A stretch of DNA of 64,000 nt, from the NCBI GenBank assembly GCA_944320965.1, contig CALUJO010000006.1, positions 25,749 to 89,748 on the forward strand, given 5' to 3'. Shown here in pieces: positions 16,407-25,746 of the stretch. The notes below the pieces were generated by a model. The model did no database searches. It saw only the letters and a list, made by a program, of their open reading frames with translations, and was not told the origin of the DNA. The DNA is from an uncultured Bacteroidaceae bacterium (GTDB taxonomy: Bacteria; Bacteroidota; Bacteroidia; Bacteroidales; Bacteroidaceae). Each line of letters begins with the position of its first letter. Position 1 is the stretch's first letter. A program made the translations under genes and the position numbers.

Positions 16407-18053
16407 TTATTCTTCTGTCGGATAAACATATCTGTCACCTGTCATCTCAATAACCTTCTGCATGAACTGGTCATCAAATGCAGGACGAATGAATGATGAT
16501 ACTCTGCCGTATTCATTAACTTCAATTTCACCGTTTACAACATTCTTCTTCACATTGTCGTTATATCTTACGATAAGGAATTCGGCAAGTTCTTTCCAGC
16601 TTTGGAAAGCGGCATTTGCAGTGAAGCCTGTATAATAGTTAAGAAGCTCTTTCATTGCTTCTCTGTCAGTATCATACAATTTTGTTGCAAGCTGGTCAAT
16701 CTCCGGCTGCATTGTTCTGAAGTTTGCTTCAAGACCGTCACGAACCTCTACGACATCATCAATCATCATGCTGTAACGAGGATATACCATATTTGCAACC
16801 CAGTTGTAAATCCAGTAGGCATTATCCCATGAGAATTTTGAACTGCTTGCACCATTTGCAGCATAACATGAAGGAACCTTGTCGGCACCACAGTAAACCG
16901 GAGTGTAAACAGTCATGTTGGCATCGTCAAGTCCGAACCACATTACACCGCCTACTGGGTCTGGATAATTAGCCCTTAGCTGTGAAACAAATGTAAATGC
17001 AGTCTGATAAGTTGAAATAGGACGTTCGTTGAAGTATTCCTTTCCGTTTACCTTGTATGAAAGATTTGAGAAACGGTAAGGAGATGAATATGGTCCTGCA
17101 AGAACATCCTTTGACATATCAAGCGGAGTTCCTTCGTAATGGTCGCGCATCATCATCTGTACATCATGAAGCGAAAGTTTTCTTTTCGGAACTACGTAAA
17201 GAGGCATACCGTCATTATTCTCATTGTTAATATAAGGAAGGTACTTGTCCATTCCGTCAACATAACGATTGAAGAAGCTCCATACTCGTGCCTCGCAGAA
17301 ACGTGCCGAGCTAAAGTCTGCAGGAGCATACGCTTCACTGAAACTGAACTCGTTATTGTTCTTTCCTGTGAAATATTTCTTTTCGCGTGCAAATGAAATC
17401 ACGTCATGAGAGAAAAGGCAATTGTCCTCGTCATTAAAAGTCAGCTTTCTGATTCTTGACTGGTTTGCATGAGCCGAGATACAATCGTCCGGAATACGTA
17501 CTGCTGCCCATACGGCACCTTTGACGCCCGGACCTTTTCCAATCATCTCAAGAATCCAAGCCTCATTAGGGTCTGCAATAGAGAATGATTCACCGCTGCT
17601 GTAGTATCCGTATTCCTTTACAAGGTTTGTCATTACATCAATAGCCTCGCGTGCTGTTCTTGAACGCTGAAGTGTTATATACATAAGACTTCCGTAGTCA
17701 AGAATTCCGGTTGTATCGACAAGTTCCGGTCTTCCGCCAAATGTTGTTTCGGCAATGGATACCTGATATTCGTTTATGTTTCCGATAACATTGTATGTAA
17801 CTTCAGCCTGTTCTATCTCGCCAAGATACTTGCCTGTGTCCCATTCATAAATAGGAATCATTGTCCCCTTCTCCCACTTTCCGGCAGGGAAATGTACCAG
17901 TTCACCGAACATGCAATATGAATCGGCAGAATAGGATACAAAAACAGAACCGTCGGTAGAAGCGTTCTTACCGACTATAAGATTTGTGCAGGCAAAAGCG
18001 TTCAGCAAGCCTGTCAACAGAAAAGCACCAACCAATAAAGTTTTTTTCATCAT
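16407..18053 (-). CDS. C69-family dipeptidase (exported)
   Basis: 548 residues. A signal peptide of about 21 residues ends directly before Cys22, the residue that becomes the N-terminal nucleophile of the C69 / PepD family (CTNLIVGKNASTDGSVFVSY). These Ntn hydrolases cleave dipeptides; an exported form would act in the periplasm. Two adjacent ATGs (18053 and 18050) are equivalent starts. A TACATTTG box at 18078-18085 on the minus strand should be the promoter. It is followed by the phosphosugar mutase gene after 25 nt, an unrelated activity. Confidence 0.88.
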   Translation of the reverse strand: MMKKTLLVGAFLLTGLLNAFACTNLIVGKNASTDGSVFVSYSADSYCMFGELVHFPAGKWEKGTMIPIYEWDTGKYLGEIEQAEVTYNVIGNINEYQVSIAETTFGGRPELVDTTGILDYGSLMYITLQRSRTAREAIDVMTNLVKEYGYYSSGESFSIADPNEAWILEMIGKGPGVKGAVWAAVRIPDDCISAHANQSRIRKLTFNDEDNCLFSHDVISFAREKKYFTGKNNNEFSFSEAYAPADFSSARFCEARVWSFFNRYVDGMDKYLPYINNENNDGMPLYVVPKRKLSLHDVQMMMRDHYEGTPLDMSKDVLAGPYSSPYRFSNLSYKVNGKEYFNERPISTYQTAFTFVSQLRANYPDPVGGVMWFGLDDANMTVYTPVYCGADKVPSCYAANGASSSKFSWDNAYWIYNWVANMVYPRYSMMIDDVVEVRDGLEANFRTMQPEIDQLATKLYDTDREAMKELLNYYTGFTANAAFQSWKELAEFLIVRYNDNVKKNVVNGEIEVNEYGRVSSFIRPAFDDQFMQKVIEMTGDRYVYPTEE

Positions 18054-18077
18054 TCGTTATAATTAAATTGTACATTG

Positions 18078-18085
18078 CAAATGTA
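18078..18085 (-). promoter_or_regulatory. -7 box (TACATTTG) of the dipeptidase-mutase transcript
   Basis: Minus-strand TACATTTG matches TAnnTTTG, 24 nt before the ATG at 18053. Confidence 0.5.
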
Positions 18086-18148
18086 AGAAAAAGTAATCAA
18101 ATACTTACACTAAAACAATTATTATTACCTGAACGGTAACAACAAAAA

Positions 18149-18174
18149 ATAAGGGAGCAATCATGCCCCCTTAT
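18149..18174 (-). terminator. terminator of the glycogen operon
   Basis: A 10-bp stem with one mismatch (18149-18158 and 18165-18174) with a short loop, followed on the minus strand by a U-rich stretch. It lies between the GH57 stop at 18196 and the dipeptidase promoter. Confidence 0.7.
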
Positions 18175-18195
18175 CATTAAATCCAAAACGCAAAA

Positions 18196-19566
18196 CTATT
18201 CTTCTGTTTTCTGTGCTTTTTTCTTCTTTTCAGCAGTTTTTGCAGCTTTGTCAGCCTTTGCTGCGGCAGATTCCAGTTTCTTCAATTTCTTCTGTGCATC
18301 CGCAAGTTCGTTTGTAAGTCTTTCAATCTCAGCATTCTGGTTTCTGATAGTCTGAGTCATTGAGTTCAACTCTTCATTGTCAACACCTTCCGGATAGAAA
18401 GCATTTACGCGTGAAATGAAATCTGCTATGATATTCATATAATTTGTAAACGCATCATAAGGAGAATCAAATATACCGCGGTCCAATCCGACTCCGGTAT
18501 TCTTTGTACTCATCATATGGAAGTTATCGCTTGACTGAAGATAATCCCATGTCTGAAGAACAAGCTTGTTGCTGCACATGTGAACTCTTTCGGCAATGCT
18601 GTAAAGTTTGTCAAGAGCTTCACGCTGAAGAACATTACCGTTCCATGAGCTAAGGTCTCTTTCCTCATCGCACCATGAAATAGGATAAGGAATATCTATT
18701 GAAGATACCGGTTTCAGCTTCTTGATTATTTCTGTAGGAGTTGAGAATGTTATTCCCTTTTCCTTCGCACATGCCGGCAATGCTTTCATGAACTCAAGGA
18801 TGTTTGAAGACAATGGTTGTGCAACACCAAGAGCACTCAAATCCATAAAGATATTTACAATCTGCTCTTCCTGTGGCAATGCATCAATCCAACCGATATA
18901 TCTGTCGGCAAACAATGGATATTCATTCCAGTCAGGATTTGAGAATCTCAAGCTGATATCGTCAGACAATTTGAAGTCACGGAACAGGATAGAAAGGTTA
19001 GGATTGCATGAACTGTTATACAAATAGTGTGAGCTCTTCCATCCAAGTACGTGTTTTGCACCTTCGGTAAGAACACCTTTATATCCCATTTCAGCAACCA
19101 TTGAACCGATTTCGTCGCTGTAAATCATATTTGTGTTTGCAAAGACTGTAGGAGTCTTGCCGAACAACTGTTTGATCTTCTTGCTCTGACGTTTAACTTC
19201 GCTTACGAAACCTTCTTCGTCATATACAGATGAAAGACCATAAGAATATGGCTGTGCCACAAATTCAACGCAACCTGTATCGGCAAGTCTCTTGAGCTGT
19301 TCGATAAAATCAGGCGCATGCATTTCGAACATTTCAAGCGCTACACCTGAAATACCAAGGGCAAACTTGAACTGGCCTTCGGATTTGCTAATCATTTCCA
19401 TAAGTGCGTCAACAGCCGGCTGGTATGAACGTCCCACTACATCCTCGATAATAGACTCGTTTGCGTAATCATCAAAATAATAATGATCATAATTGATGTC
19501 AAAGAAACGGTAACGTTTCAAATGGAACATCTGATGTATTTCAAAATAGAAACAAATTGTTTTCAT
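18196..19566 (-). CDS. GH57-family glycoside hydrolase with C-terminal coiled coil
   Basis: 456 residues. Residues 1-390 follow the Bacteroidetes GH57 pattern: YFEIHQMFHLKRYRF at the start, ALGISGVALEMFE, the nucleophile-region segment GVLTEGAKHVLGWK, and SWCDEERDLSSWNGN near 300. The segment that in most GH57 amylases reads Asp-Tyr-Glu-Thr-Phe-Gly is Asp-Leu-Ser-Ala-Leu-Gly here (from Asp242). Residues about 400-456 form a heptad-like coiled coil ending in a Lys/Ala/Glu-rich tail. It is the last gene of the operon with a debranching enzyme and a glycosyltransferase, so it most likely acts on glycogen or related alpha-glucan in the cytoplasm. The exact reaction (amylase or 4-alpha-glucanotransferase type) is uncertain. 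Confidence 0.85.
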   Translation of the reverse strand: MKTICFYFEIHQMFHLKRYRFFDINYDHYYFDDYANESIIEDVVGRSYQPAVDALMEMISKSEGQFKFALGISGVALEMFEMHAPDFIEQLKRLADTGCVEFVAQPYSYGLSSVYDEEGFVSEVKRQSKKIKQLFGKTPTVFANTNMIYSDEIGSMVAEMGYKGVLTEGAKHVLGWKSSHYLYNSSCNPNLSILFRDFKLSDDISLRFSNPDWNEYPLFADRYIGWIDALPQEEQIVNIFMDLSALGVAQPLSSNILEFMKALPACAKEKGITFSTPTEIIKKLKPVSSIDIPYPISWCDEERDLSSWNGNVLQREALDKLYSIAERVHMCSNKLVLQTWDYLQSSDNFHMMSTKNTGVGLDRGIFDSPYDAFTNYMNIIADFISRVNAFYPEGVDNEELNSMTQTIRNQNAEIERLTNELADAQKKLKKLESAAAKADKAAKTAEKKKKAQKTEE

Positions 19567-19583
19567 ATATATTATCCTTTATT

Positions 19584-20855
19584 TTATTTCCTGTAATTAC
19601 TCAATACCTGGTCATAGATTGAACGAACCTTCAGTCCGACCTTATCCCATGTAATGGCATCAACTTCCTTCTTGCCTTCTTCGCACAGATAATTGTACAA
19701 GGCGTCGTTTGTACAGATTGAATACATTGCATCTGCCATAGCATGGATATCCCAATAATCAGTCTTTATGCACTTGTCCAGAATTTCGGCACAGCCAGAC
19801 TGCTTGGAAATGATTGTAGGCACACTCACCTGCATTGCTTCAAGCGGAGAAATACCAAAAGGTTCAGAAACAGAAGGCATGACATAAACGTCACTTGACT
19901 TCAATACTTCGTAAACCTGCTTGCCACGCATGAATCCAGGGAAATGGAAATGATCTGCAATTCCCCTTTCTGCTGCAAGACGAATCATCTGGTCCATCAT
20001 GTCACCGCTACCTGCCATTACAAAACGGACATGCTTTGTACGCGACAAAACCATAGCTGCTGCCTCAACAAAATACTCCGGTCCCTTCTGCATAGTAATA
20101 CGTCCAAGGAAAGTAACAACTTTCTCTTTCGGATTCTTACGCGGAACAATGTCAAGAATTTCCTGTGAAACAGGAGAAACGGCATTGTGCACAGTAGAAA
20201 CCTTTGCAGGATCTTGATGATACTTGTTAATGACTGTCTGACGTGTAAGCTCACTTACACACATAATATGGTCGGCATGGTCCATACCGTTCTTTTCAAT
20301 TGCATATACGGTAGGATTGACATTACCACGGCTACGGTCAAAGTCTGTTGCATGAACATGGATTACAAGAGGTTTGCCTGATACCTGTTTTGCATGGATA
20401 CCTGCCGGATAGGTTAGCCAGTCATGTGAATGAATTATATCAAACTGCTGCTGGCGTGCAACAACGCCTGCCACAATTGAATAGTTGTTTATTTCTTCCT
20501 GCAGATTGTCAGGATATCTTCCAGAGAACTCAATACATCCCAAGTCGTTTGTATGCAGATAATTGAAATCGGCATAAATATGATCACGCAAGTCATAATA
20601 CAACTGAGGATCCATATAAGAACCGATTCTTGCATTTATATAGTCATAATCAACATCACGCCATACAACCGGAGTACTGTTCATTCCTATAATCTTCAGA
20701 AAACTCTGGTCTTCGTCACCCCAAGGCTTCGGTATGCAGAATGTAATGTCCATATCACTCTGCTGAGACATACCCTTGGTCAATCCGTAACTTGCAGTTC
20801 CCAAGCCGCCGAGAATATGAGGAGGGAACTCCCAACCAAACATTAATACTTTCAT
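19584..20855 (-). CDS. glycosyltransferase, glycogen synthase-like (GT4/GT5)
   Basis: 423 residues in a GT-B fold: KVLMFGWEFPPHILGGLGTA with the GGLG nucleotide-sugar loop at the N-terminus, the middle IHSHDWLTYPAGI, and C-terminal VTFLGRITMQKGPEYFVEA and VMPSVSEPFGISPLEAMQ with the catalytic Glu pair. This is the glycogen-synthase-like transferase that Bacteroides species keep beside a debranching enzyme and a GH57. It probably extends alpha-1,4-glucan from a nucleotide sugar. The gene starts 13 nt after the debranching enzyme stops and ends 17 nt before GH57 begins. Confidence 0.88.
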   Translation of the reverse strand: MKVLMFGWEFPPHILGGLGTASYGLTKGMSQQSDMDITFCIPKPWGDEDQSFLKIIGMNSTPVVWRDVDYDYINARIGSYMDPQLYYDLRDHIYADFNYLHTNDLGCIEFSGRYPDNLQEEINNYSIVAGVVARQQQFDIIHSHDWLTYPAGIHAKQVSGKPLVIHVHATDFDRSRGNVNPTVYAIEKNGMDHADHIMCVSELTRQTVINKYHQDPAKVSTVHNAVSPVSQEILDIVPRKNPKEKVVTFLGRITMQKGPEYFVEAAAMVLSRTKHVRFVMAGSGDMMDQMIRLAAERGIADHFHFPGFMRGKQVYEVLKSSDVYVMPSVSEPFGISPLEAMQVSVPTIISKQSGCAEILDKCIKTDYWDIHAMADAMYSICTNDALYNYLCEEGKKEVDAITWDKVGLKVRSIYDQVLSNYRK

Positions 20856-20868
20856 ACGTTCTACCTCC

Positions 20869-22812
20869 TTACTGATTATTATATTTGTCCAACAAACTTA
20901 ATATACGCAAAATCTCAGCAAGATTCATTGCAAAAGATACAGCTCCCCTGCCCTTGAACGGAGGATTACCGTCATACAACTCTGAAATTGAGCCTATACA
21001 GTGGAAACGCATTTCGGATTCAAAGCCGATAAGCGCCCTTTCAACAAATGAAAGCCCGCTCATCTTGTAAATCTTCAAATATGCTTCAAGATAGAATCCC
21101 ATCAGCCAAGGCCATGCTGTACCCTGATGATAAGCATAATCACGCTGTACCTGAGGACCAACATAGTTAGGATTATAACCACCGCTCTTAGGACTCAATG
21201 AACGGATTCCCTTTGGAGTCAAAAGTTCTTTTGTTACAATGTCAAGAACCTGCTTCTTCTGTTTCTTGTCAAGCGGAGAATAATCAAATGCAACAGCAAA
21301 TATCATATTCGGACGCACACTCCAGTCCATCATCATTCCGTCAACATAATCAAGAAGATAACCGTATTCATTGCAGAATACATTCACAAATGATTCGGCT
21401 GTCTTTATAGATGTGCTTTCCATCTGGTCTGCAAAGAAATCATTACCCATTGCACGGCAAACTTCAGCAGAGAAACGAAGAGCATTATACCATAGGGCAT
21501 TGAATTCAACTATATATCCTGTTCTCGGAATTACCGGACGGCCGAATGAAGTGGAGTTCATCCAAGTTATGGCTTCGTCCTTTCCATTTGAATAAACAAG
21601 GCCGTTGTCATGAAGGAACAGATTGCTGTGCTTCTGGTGATACAGGAACATCATTATATCTTCGATAAGCTTTCCGTATCTTGAAACACATTCGTTCATT
21701 GATGTATTCTTTGCATACTGCTGCAAACACCATATTGCCCACATAAGAACATCCGGATGCTGCATTTCATAAATCTTGACCGAAATAGGTTCATTGTTTA
21801 TAAAATTGCGGATAGCCTTTTCTGCTGTTGCCATTGCAGAATAAAACTCGTCATATTCATTGTTTGCCAAAGTCATACCAGGCAATGAAATAAACAAGTC
21901 GCGTGCACGTGATTTGAACCATGGATAGCCTGATATAACATAATGTTCACCATCCTGTTTGTTATGGAACTGATGAAGTGAGTTTATCAAGCAATGTCTG
22001 AAACTGTCACGCGGTGTTCTGTCATCGACTTCATACTGGAACACATCAAGAAGAGTATCTGTTTCCACTTCGGTAGTACCACCTGAGAATACGATACTTT
22101 CGCCTTTTTCGATTTTACATTCAAAATATCCTGGAACATAAAGGTCTTCGTTAAAGTCATAACCTCTTTCCTGTTCCTTTGAATATTCGATGTTACGGTA
22201 CCAGTCTGGCTTGAATACAAAATCAACATTCTTGCTGAACTGCATATACAAATCAGGATATCCTTCGTACATACAAGTCTTGATTCCATTCTTCACTTCA
22301 TGATATTCACGGCTTGCCTTTGCATTTTCATGAGTATATTCTCTCACGCTTCTGAAAGCAAGGAAGGGTTTGAAACGAAGAGTTGTTTCTGAATGGGCAT
22401 CAAGCAAAGTGTAACGGATAAGAATCCTGTTTTCATGGTGTACAAAAACAATTTCCTTCTTCAAAACCACACCACCAACTCTGTAAACTGTAAGAGGGAC
22501 TTTCTCGCAGTCAAAATCACGGATATATTTATGTCCCTTAGGGCTGTAATTATCACCATGATACTTGTGTATTCCCATGTTGAACTCTGCACCGTGCTGT
22601 ATAACTGTTTCGTCCAACGAAGACAGCAACACATGATTTTCATCGTCAAGTTCAGGAACAGGAATTACCAATAAACCATGATATTTTCTTGTATTACAAC
22701 CAACAATTGTTGAACAATGATAAGCACCCGCACGATTAGTCCTCAGGATCTCTCTTTGCAAAGATTCCTCAAGATTAATCATCTGAGTTTTATCAAAACG
22801 CAAATAGCTCAT
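20869..22812 (-). CDS. glycogen debranching enzyme (amylo-alpha-1,6-glucosidase)
   Basis: 647 residues, the length of the bacterial single-function GH133 debranching enzymes. The N-terminal domain has the typical GAYHCSTIVGCNTRKYHGLLV, and the C-terminal (alpha/alpha) barrel has SGYPWFKSRARDLFISLPG, FNALWYNALRFSAEV, and YHQGTAWPWLMGFYLEAYLK, all standard for this family. It hydrolyses alpha-1,6 branch points of glycogen. It is the first gene of the operon debranching enzyme - glycosyltransferase - GH57. Confidence 0.92.
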   Translation of the reverse strand: MSYLRFDKTQMINLEESLQREILRTNRAGAYHCSTIVGCNTRKYHGLLVIPVPELDDENHVLLSSLDETVIQHGAEFNMGIHKYHGDNYSPKGHKYIRDFDCEKVPLTVYRVGGVVLKKEIVFVHHENRILIRYTLLDAHSETTLRFKPFLAFRSVREYTHENAKASREYHEVKNGIKTCMYEGYPDLYMQFSKNVDFVFKPDWYRNIEYSKEQERGYDFNEDLYVPGYFECKIEKGESIVFSGGTTEVETDTLLDVFQYEVDDRTPRDSFRHCLINSLHQFHNKQDGEHYVISGYPWFKSRARDLFISLPGMTLANNEYDEFYSAMATAEKAIRNFINNEPISVKIYEMQHPDVLMWAIWCLQQYAKNTSMNECVSRYGKLIEDIMMFLYHQKHSNLFLHDNGLVYSNGKDEAITWMNSTSFGRPVIPRTGYIVEFNALWYNALRFSAEVCRAMGNDFFADQMESTSIKTAESFVNVFCNEYGYLLDYVDGMMMDWSVRPNMIFAVAFDYSPLDKKQKKQVLDIVTKELLTPKGIRSLSPKSGGYNPNYVGPQVQRDYAYHQGTAWPWLMGFYLEAYLKIYKMSGLSFVERALIGFESEMRFHCIGSISELYDGNPPFKGRGAVSFAMNLAEILRILSLLDKYNNQ

Positions 22813-22865
22813 ATCTTTTATTGTTAAGATTTATTATTCCCTTTATTATATATAAATATGTGAGA

Positions 22866-22873
22866 CAAATATA
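22866..22873 (-). promoter_or_regulatory. -7 box (TATATTTG) of the glycogen operon
   Basis: Minus-strand TATATTTG, 53 nt upstream of the debranching-enzyme ATG. It lies 62 nt from the oppositely oriented rhomboid promoter box. Confidence 0.55.
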
Positions 22874-22935
22874 CAACATTTATTAAAACAAAAAGAAAAA
22901 AGAGAAAGTTTTTACATTAATTGCAACAAAGAAAT

Positions 22936-22943
22936 TACTTTTG
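22936..22943 (+). promoter_or_regulatory. -7 box (TACTTTTG) of the rhomboid gene
   Basis: TACTTTTG matches TAnnTTTG. A TTG at 22941 that could extend the rhomboid frame falls inside this box, which supports the ATG at 22968 as start. Confidence 0.55.
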
Positions 22944-22967
22944 TGTAAGCTTTCAAACACTATAAAC

Positions 22968-23654
22968 ATGGAAAATTCAAAAAAACGTTTCTCTTTGGCA
23001 CTTTTCACATCTTCAATTTTCATAATTATATTGATTATAATACATTTCACAGGAGAACAATTGTCATTAGATTTTTACAAATTAGGTGTCTATCCGAGGG
23101 AGATAAAAGGGCTTTTGGGCATAATAACTCATCCGCTCATTCATTCATCATGGGGACACCTTCTGGCAAATTCATCTTCACTATTTTTCCTGCTCGCAAC
23201 TCTAATTTATTTTTATAAAGACTGGTCATATCTTATATTTTTTCTAATATGGATAACCGAAGGAACACTTTTATTTATTATAGGCAGAGAAAACTGGCAT
23301 ATAGGTGCAAGCGGAATAATATATGGTCTGGCATTTTTCCTTTTCTTCAGCGGAGTGTTCAGCAAAACAAAATCAATGATGGCTGTCTCGCTTCTTATGG
23401 TATTTCTGTACGGAAGCATGATATGGAGCATGACACCGCATTTTGTAAAAGCTGACGTTTCATGGGAAGGGCATCTTTCAGGCGCAATTGCCGGCTTCAT
23501 TATGTCAATTTTCCTCTATTCAAAAGCCGAATTGTCAAAAAAGGAGCCTGTGACATATAATGATGAAGAAGATGAAGAACTCTATAACAAATGGATGGAA
23601 TCATTAAAACCAGAAAACGAAAGCAATAAAAACACAAACGCACAACCGGAATAA
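22968..23654 (+). CDS. rhomboid-family intramembrane serine protease
   Basis: 228 residues with six hydrophobic segments. The rhomboid catalytic elements are all visible: HSSWGHLLANSS (59-70, with His64 and Asn68), the nucleophile Ser115 in GASG (113-116), and the catalytic His169 in WEGHLSGAIAG. Rhomboids cleave substrates inside the membrane; natural substrates in Bacteroidetes are unknown. After the last membrane segment there is a short acidic cytoplasmic tail (YNDEEDEELYNKWMESL). The gene converges on marC, with a hairpin formed over its stop codon. Confidence 0.88.
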   Translation: MENSKKRFSLALFTSSIFIIILIIIHFTGEQLSLDFYKLGVYPREIKGLLGIITHPLIHSSWGHLLANSSSLFFLLATLIYFYKDWSYLIFFLIWITEGTLLFIIGRENWHIGASGIIYGLAFFLFFSGVFSKTKSMMAVSLLMVFLYGSMIWSMTPHFVKADVSWEGHLSGAIAGFIMSIFLYSKAELSKKEPVTYNDEEDEELYNKWMESLKPENESNKNTNAQPE

Positions 23655-23671
23655 TCCGCTTGTGCGTCTGC
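23639..23671. terminator. bidirectional terminator between rhomboid and marC genes
   Basis: ACGCACAA...CGGA pairs with TCCG...TTGTGCGT across the rhomboid stop codon, closed by a short loop. The left arm lies in the coding end of the rhomboid gene. Confidence 0.6.
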
Positions 23672-23701
23672 TTCAAATAATTTACTTTAATAACCTATTC
23701 T

Positions 23702-24451
23702 TTAAATTTCCAAACCTGTTTCAACTTCTGTTCCCTTATTATCAGATTCTTCGGCATCAGCCGTTTCCTTATCCTCTAATATACTGTTATCCATCACTGC
23801 AGTTTTTTCATCAGTCTGTTCCTTTTCTACAGTCTGTTCAACTTTGTCGGATTTATCCATCTTTGATATGAACATCGCAACATTTGAAACACACATGCCA
23901 ACAGATACTGCCAATAGAATTATACCAAAGAATTTTCTTGTTATATATATACCGGCCTTGCCCAGGAACTTTTCTATACGGCTTGTCATACTCAGTACCA
24001 AATAAACCCAGATAAGGTTAAGGCATATAGCAATCAATATATTTATAGTAGCATTGATTGAACACAATGAAAGCAATGTTGTAAAAGAAGCCGGACCGGC
24101 AATCAATGGAAACACTATAGGTATAAGAGTTGCTTCCTGAAGGGGACCCTGGTTTTTGAATATTTCAATGTCAAGAATCATCTCAAGTGCCATGATAAAC
24201 AGTATAAACGAACCGGCAACTGCAAACGAGTTTACATCAACATTGAAAAGTTCAAGTATAAGATTACCTCCAAAAAGAAACATTAGCAGAAGTACTGTCG
24301 AAATAAGTGTTGCTTTAAGTGGGTTTACTTCCAATTTCTTCTGCCTCAACGACAGGATTACAGGAATAGAACCTATAATATCAATCACTGCAAAAAGTGT
24401 AATTGTTGTACTCAACGTCTCCTTTAAAGAGAAACCACTGAAAAAATCCAT
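23702..24451 (-). CDS. MarC family integral membrane protein
   Basis: 249 residues with six predicted transmembrane segments: TTITLFAVIDIIGSIPVILSL, ISTVLLLMFLFGGNLILELF, AVAGSFILFIMALEMIL, PIVFPLIAGPASFTTLLSL and two more. The invariant Asn/Gly-rich PLIAGPA motif identifies the UPF0056/MarC family, which is widespread but whose transported substrate is not known. The tail after about residue 205 is acidic, hydrophilic and low in complexity. The upstream TTG at 24457 is rejected because the ATG at 24451 gives the standard start MDFFSGF. Confidence 0.87.
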   Translation of the reverse strand: MDFFSGFSLKETLSTTITLFAVIDIIGSIPVILSLRQKKLEVNPLKATLISTVLLLMFLFGGNLILELFNVDVNSFAVAGSFILFIMALEMILDIEIFKNQGPLQEATLIPIVFPLIAGPASFTTLLSLCSINATINILIAICLNLIWVYLVLSMTSRIEKFLGKAGIYITRKFFGIILLAVSVGMCVSNVAMFISKMDKSDKVEQTVEKEQTDEKTAVMDNSILEDKETADAEESDNKGTEVETGLEI

Positions 24452-24480
24452 AATCAACTTCGTTTTATTAATATTGGCAG

Positions 24481-24510
24481 CAAATATATTTATTTTATAT
24501 CTATATCAAA
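24481..24510 (-). promoter_or_regulatory. promoter of marC
   Basis: On the minus strand TTTG (24507-24510) and TATATTTG (24481-24488) are 18 nt apart, one of the best matches to the Bacteroidetes consensus in the window, 29 nt before the ATG. Confidence 0.65.
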
Positions 24511-24888
24511 GCATAAAACTTCTATTTTTATACACTTATTTTGCTTCCTTTACTACAAAATGGAACAATCCAATGACAAAAGCCTTATTTCATAAAGCAG
24601 ACTTGACAAAATAACGCATTTTACCCCATTATATCCTCTAATTAAGCACTCACATGCTAATACTTAGCACATGATAACTTGCCAAAACAAAGCATTATGA
24701 TATTTTTGATGTATATAACATCAAATCAAACTTACAAAAACAATAACATTTCAATATAGCTATCAAAGGCAAAAGCATTATAAATATTTATTTATTAACA
24801 CAGAAACAGGATAATAAATAGTTAAACAAAAAAGATTGTTATATTTCCAAAAAAGCAACAAATAGTTCTTCCTTTAAAATCTTTTATT
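24511..24888. other. AT-rich intergenic region upstream of the Crp/Fnr gene
   Basis: Divergent gap between marC and the Crp/Fnr gene. It is AT-rich, with a repeated CACATG near 24650-24672 but no hairpin, gene or longer repeat that I could support. Confidence 0.35.
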
Positions 24889-24896
24889 TAATTTTG
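24889..24896 (+). promoter_or_regulatory. -7 box (TAATTTTG) of the Crp/Fnr gene
   Basis: TAATTTTG matches TAnnTTTG, 22 nt before the ATG at 24919. Confidence 0.45.
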
Positions 24897-24918
24897 TAGT
24901 GACTTAATTCTATAATAA

Positions 24919-25608
24919 ATGAAACTTGACATAGAAATTCTGACAAATCTGAAACTTTTTGAAGGACTCTCATTAAGCGATCTTAACCGCATATCACAGG
25001 AAATAAGATTCAATCACAAAACATTCAAAGCAGGAAAGGTTATAAAAAACATATACGACAGATGCGACGAAATGATATTTGTAAACAAAGGAACAGTCGT
25101 ATCAGAGCTTAAAGGAAGCAATACAAAATTCACTTTCATTGAAGAATATACTCCACCCTATATGCTTGAAGCATATTCACTTTTCGGACTATCTCCAAGA
25201 TATACAAAAAAATATATTGCCAAAACCGAAACCGACATACTGAGTATTGACAAAAAGACACTGCTTGAACTGCTGGGCAAATATGATATTTTCAACTTGA
25301 ACTATCTGAATATGATATGTTCCTACGCACAATTATTCAGACACAAGAACCTGTTGTACAAATCAGAAAGCATAAAGGACAAAATAATGCAGTTTGCCAT
25401 GCGTCTGTCCGAGACATACAGCGGAAACAAAGTACTGTATATCAAGAAAGAAGACCTTGCTGCCATAATACATGAAACAAGGGTAAGGACATCACAGGCA
25501 ATACAGGAACTGTGCGAAGAAGGTTACCTGTCAAAACAAAGAGGAATACTTATCTTCAAGGAACACATATTCAAGAACAAACAGCTTTCGGCAAATTTCA
25601 TTCTGTGA
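24919..25608 (+). CDS. Crp/Fnr-family transcriptional regulator
   Basis: 229 residues. An N-terminal cyclic-nucleotide-binding-like beta-barrel (about 10-115) is followed by a helical linker and a C-terminal winged-helix DNA-binding domain (about 165-225). The latter has YIKKEDLAAIIHETRVRTSQ and ELCEEGYLSKQRGILIF. There is no Fnr-type cysteine cluster, and the barrel lacks the clear cAMP phosphate-binding Arg-Ser motif, so the ligand is unknown. Such regulators in Bacteroidales often respond to oxidative, redox or metabolic signals. Target genes cannot be told from this sequence. Confidence 0.85.
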   Translation: MKLDIEILTNLKLFEGLSLSDLNRISQEIRFNHKTFKAGKVIKNIYDRCDEMIFVNKGTVVSELKGSNTKFTFIEEYTPPYMLEAYSLFGLSPRYTKKYIAKTETDILSIDKKTLLELLGKYDIFNLNYLNMICSYAQLFRHKNLLYKSESIKDKIMQFAMRLSETYSGNKVLYIKKEDLAAIIHETRVRTSQAIQELCEEGYLSKQRGILIFKEHIFKNKQLSANFIL

Positions 25609-25701
25609 CAGTTTAACCGTCATTGACAGAAACACCTTATACATAAATATCTTGTTTGTACGAAAAATCATGCAAAAAGAATTTTCTTAAACGAAAATCA
25701 T

Positions 25702-25709
25702 TACCTTTG
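25702..25709 (+). promoter_or_regulatory. -7 box (TACCTTTG) of pheS
   Basis: TACCTTTG matches TAnnTTTG, 37 nt before the ATG at 25747; the TTG at 25741, which could extend the frame by two codons, is not needed. Confidence 0.5.
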
Positions 25710-25746
25710 CAGTCTATTAGTTTTTCTTGAATAAAACATATTGACA

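Noticed and set aside
22941..22967. TTG start extending the rhomboid gene by nine codons
   Set aside because: The codon lies inside the TACTTTTG promoter box; the ATG at 22968 gives the usual N-terminus.
24452..24457. TTG start two codons before the marC ATG
   Set aside because: The ATG at 24451 begins the usual MarC N-terminus; nothing supports the extension.
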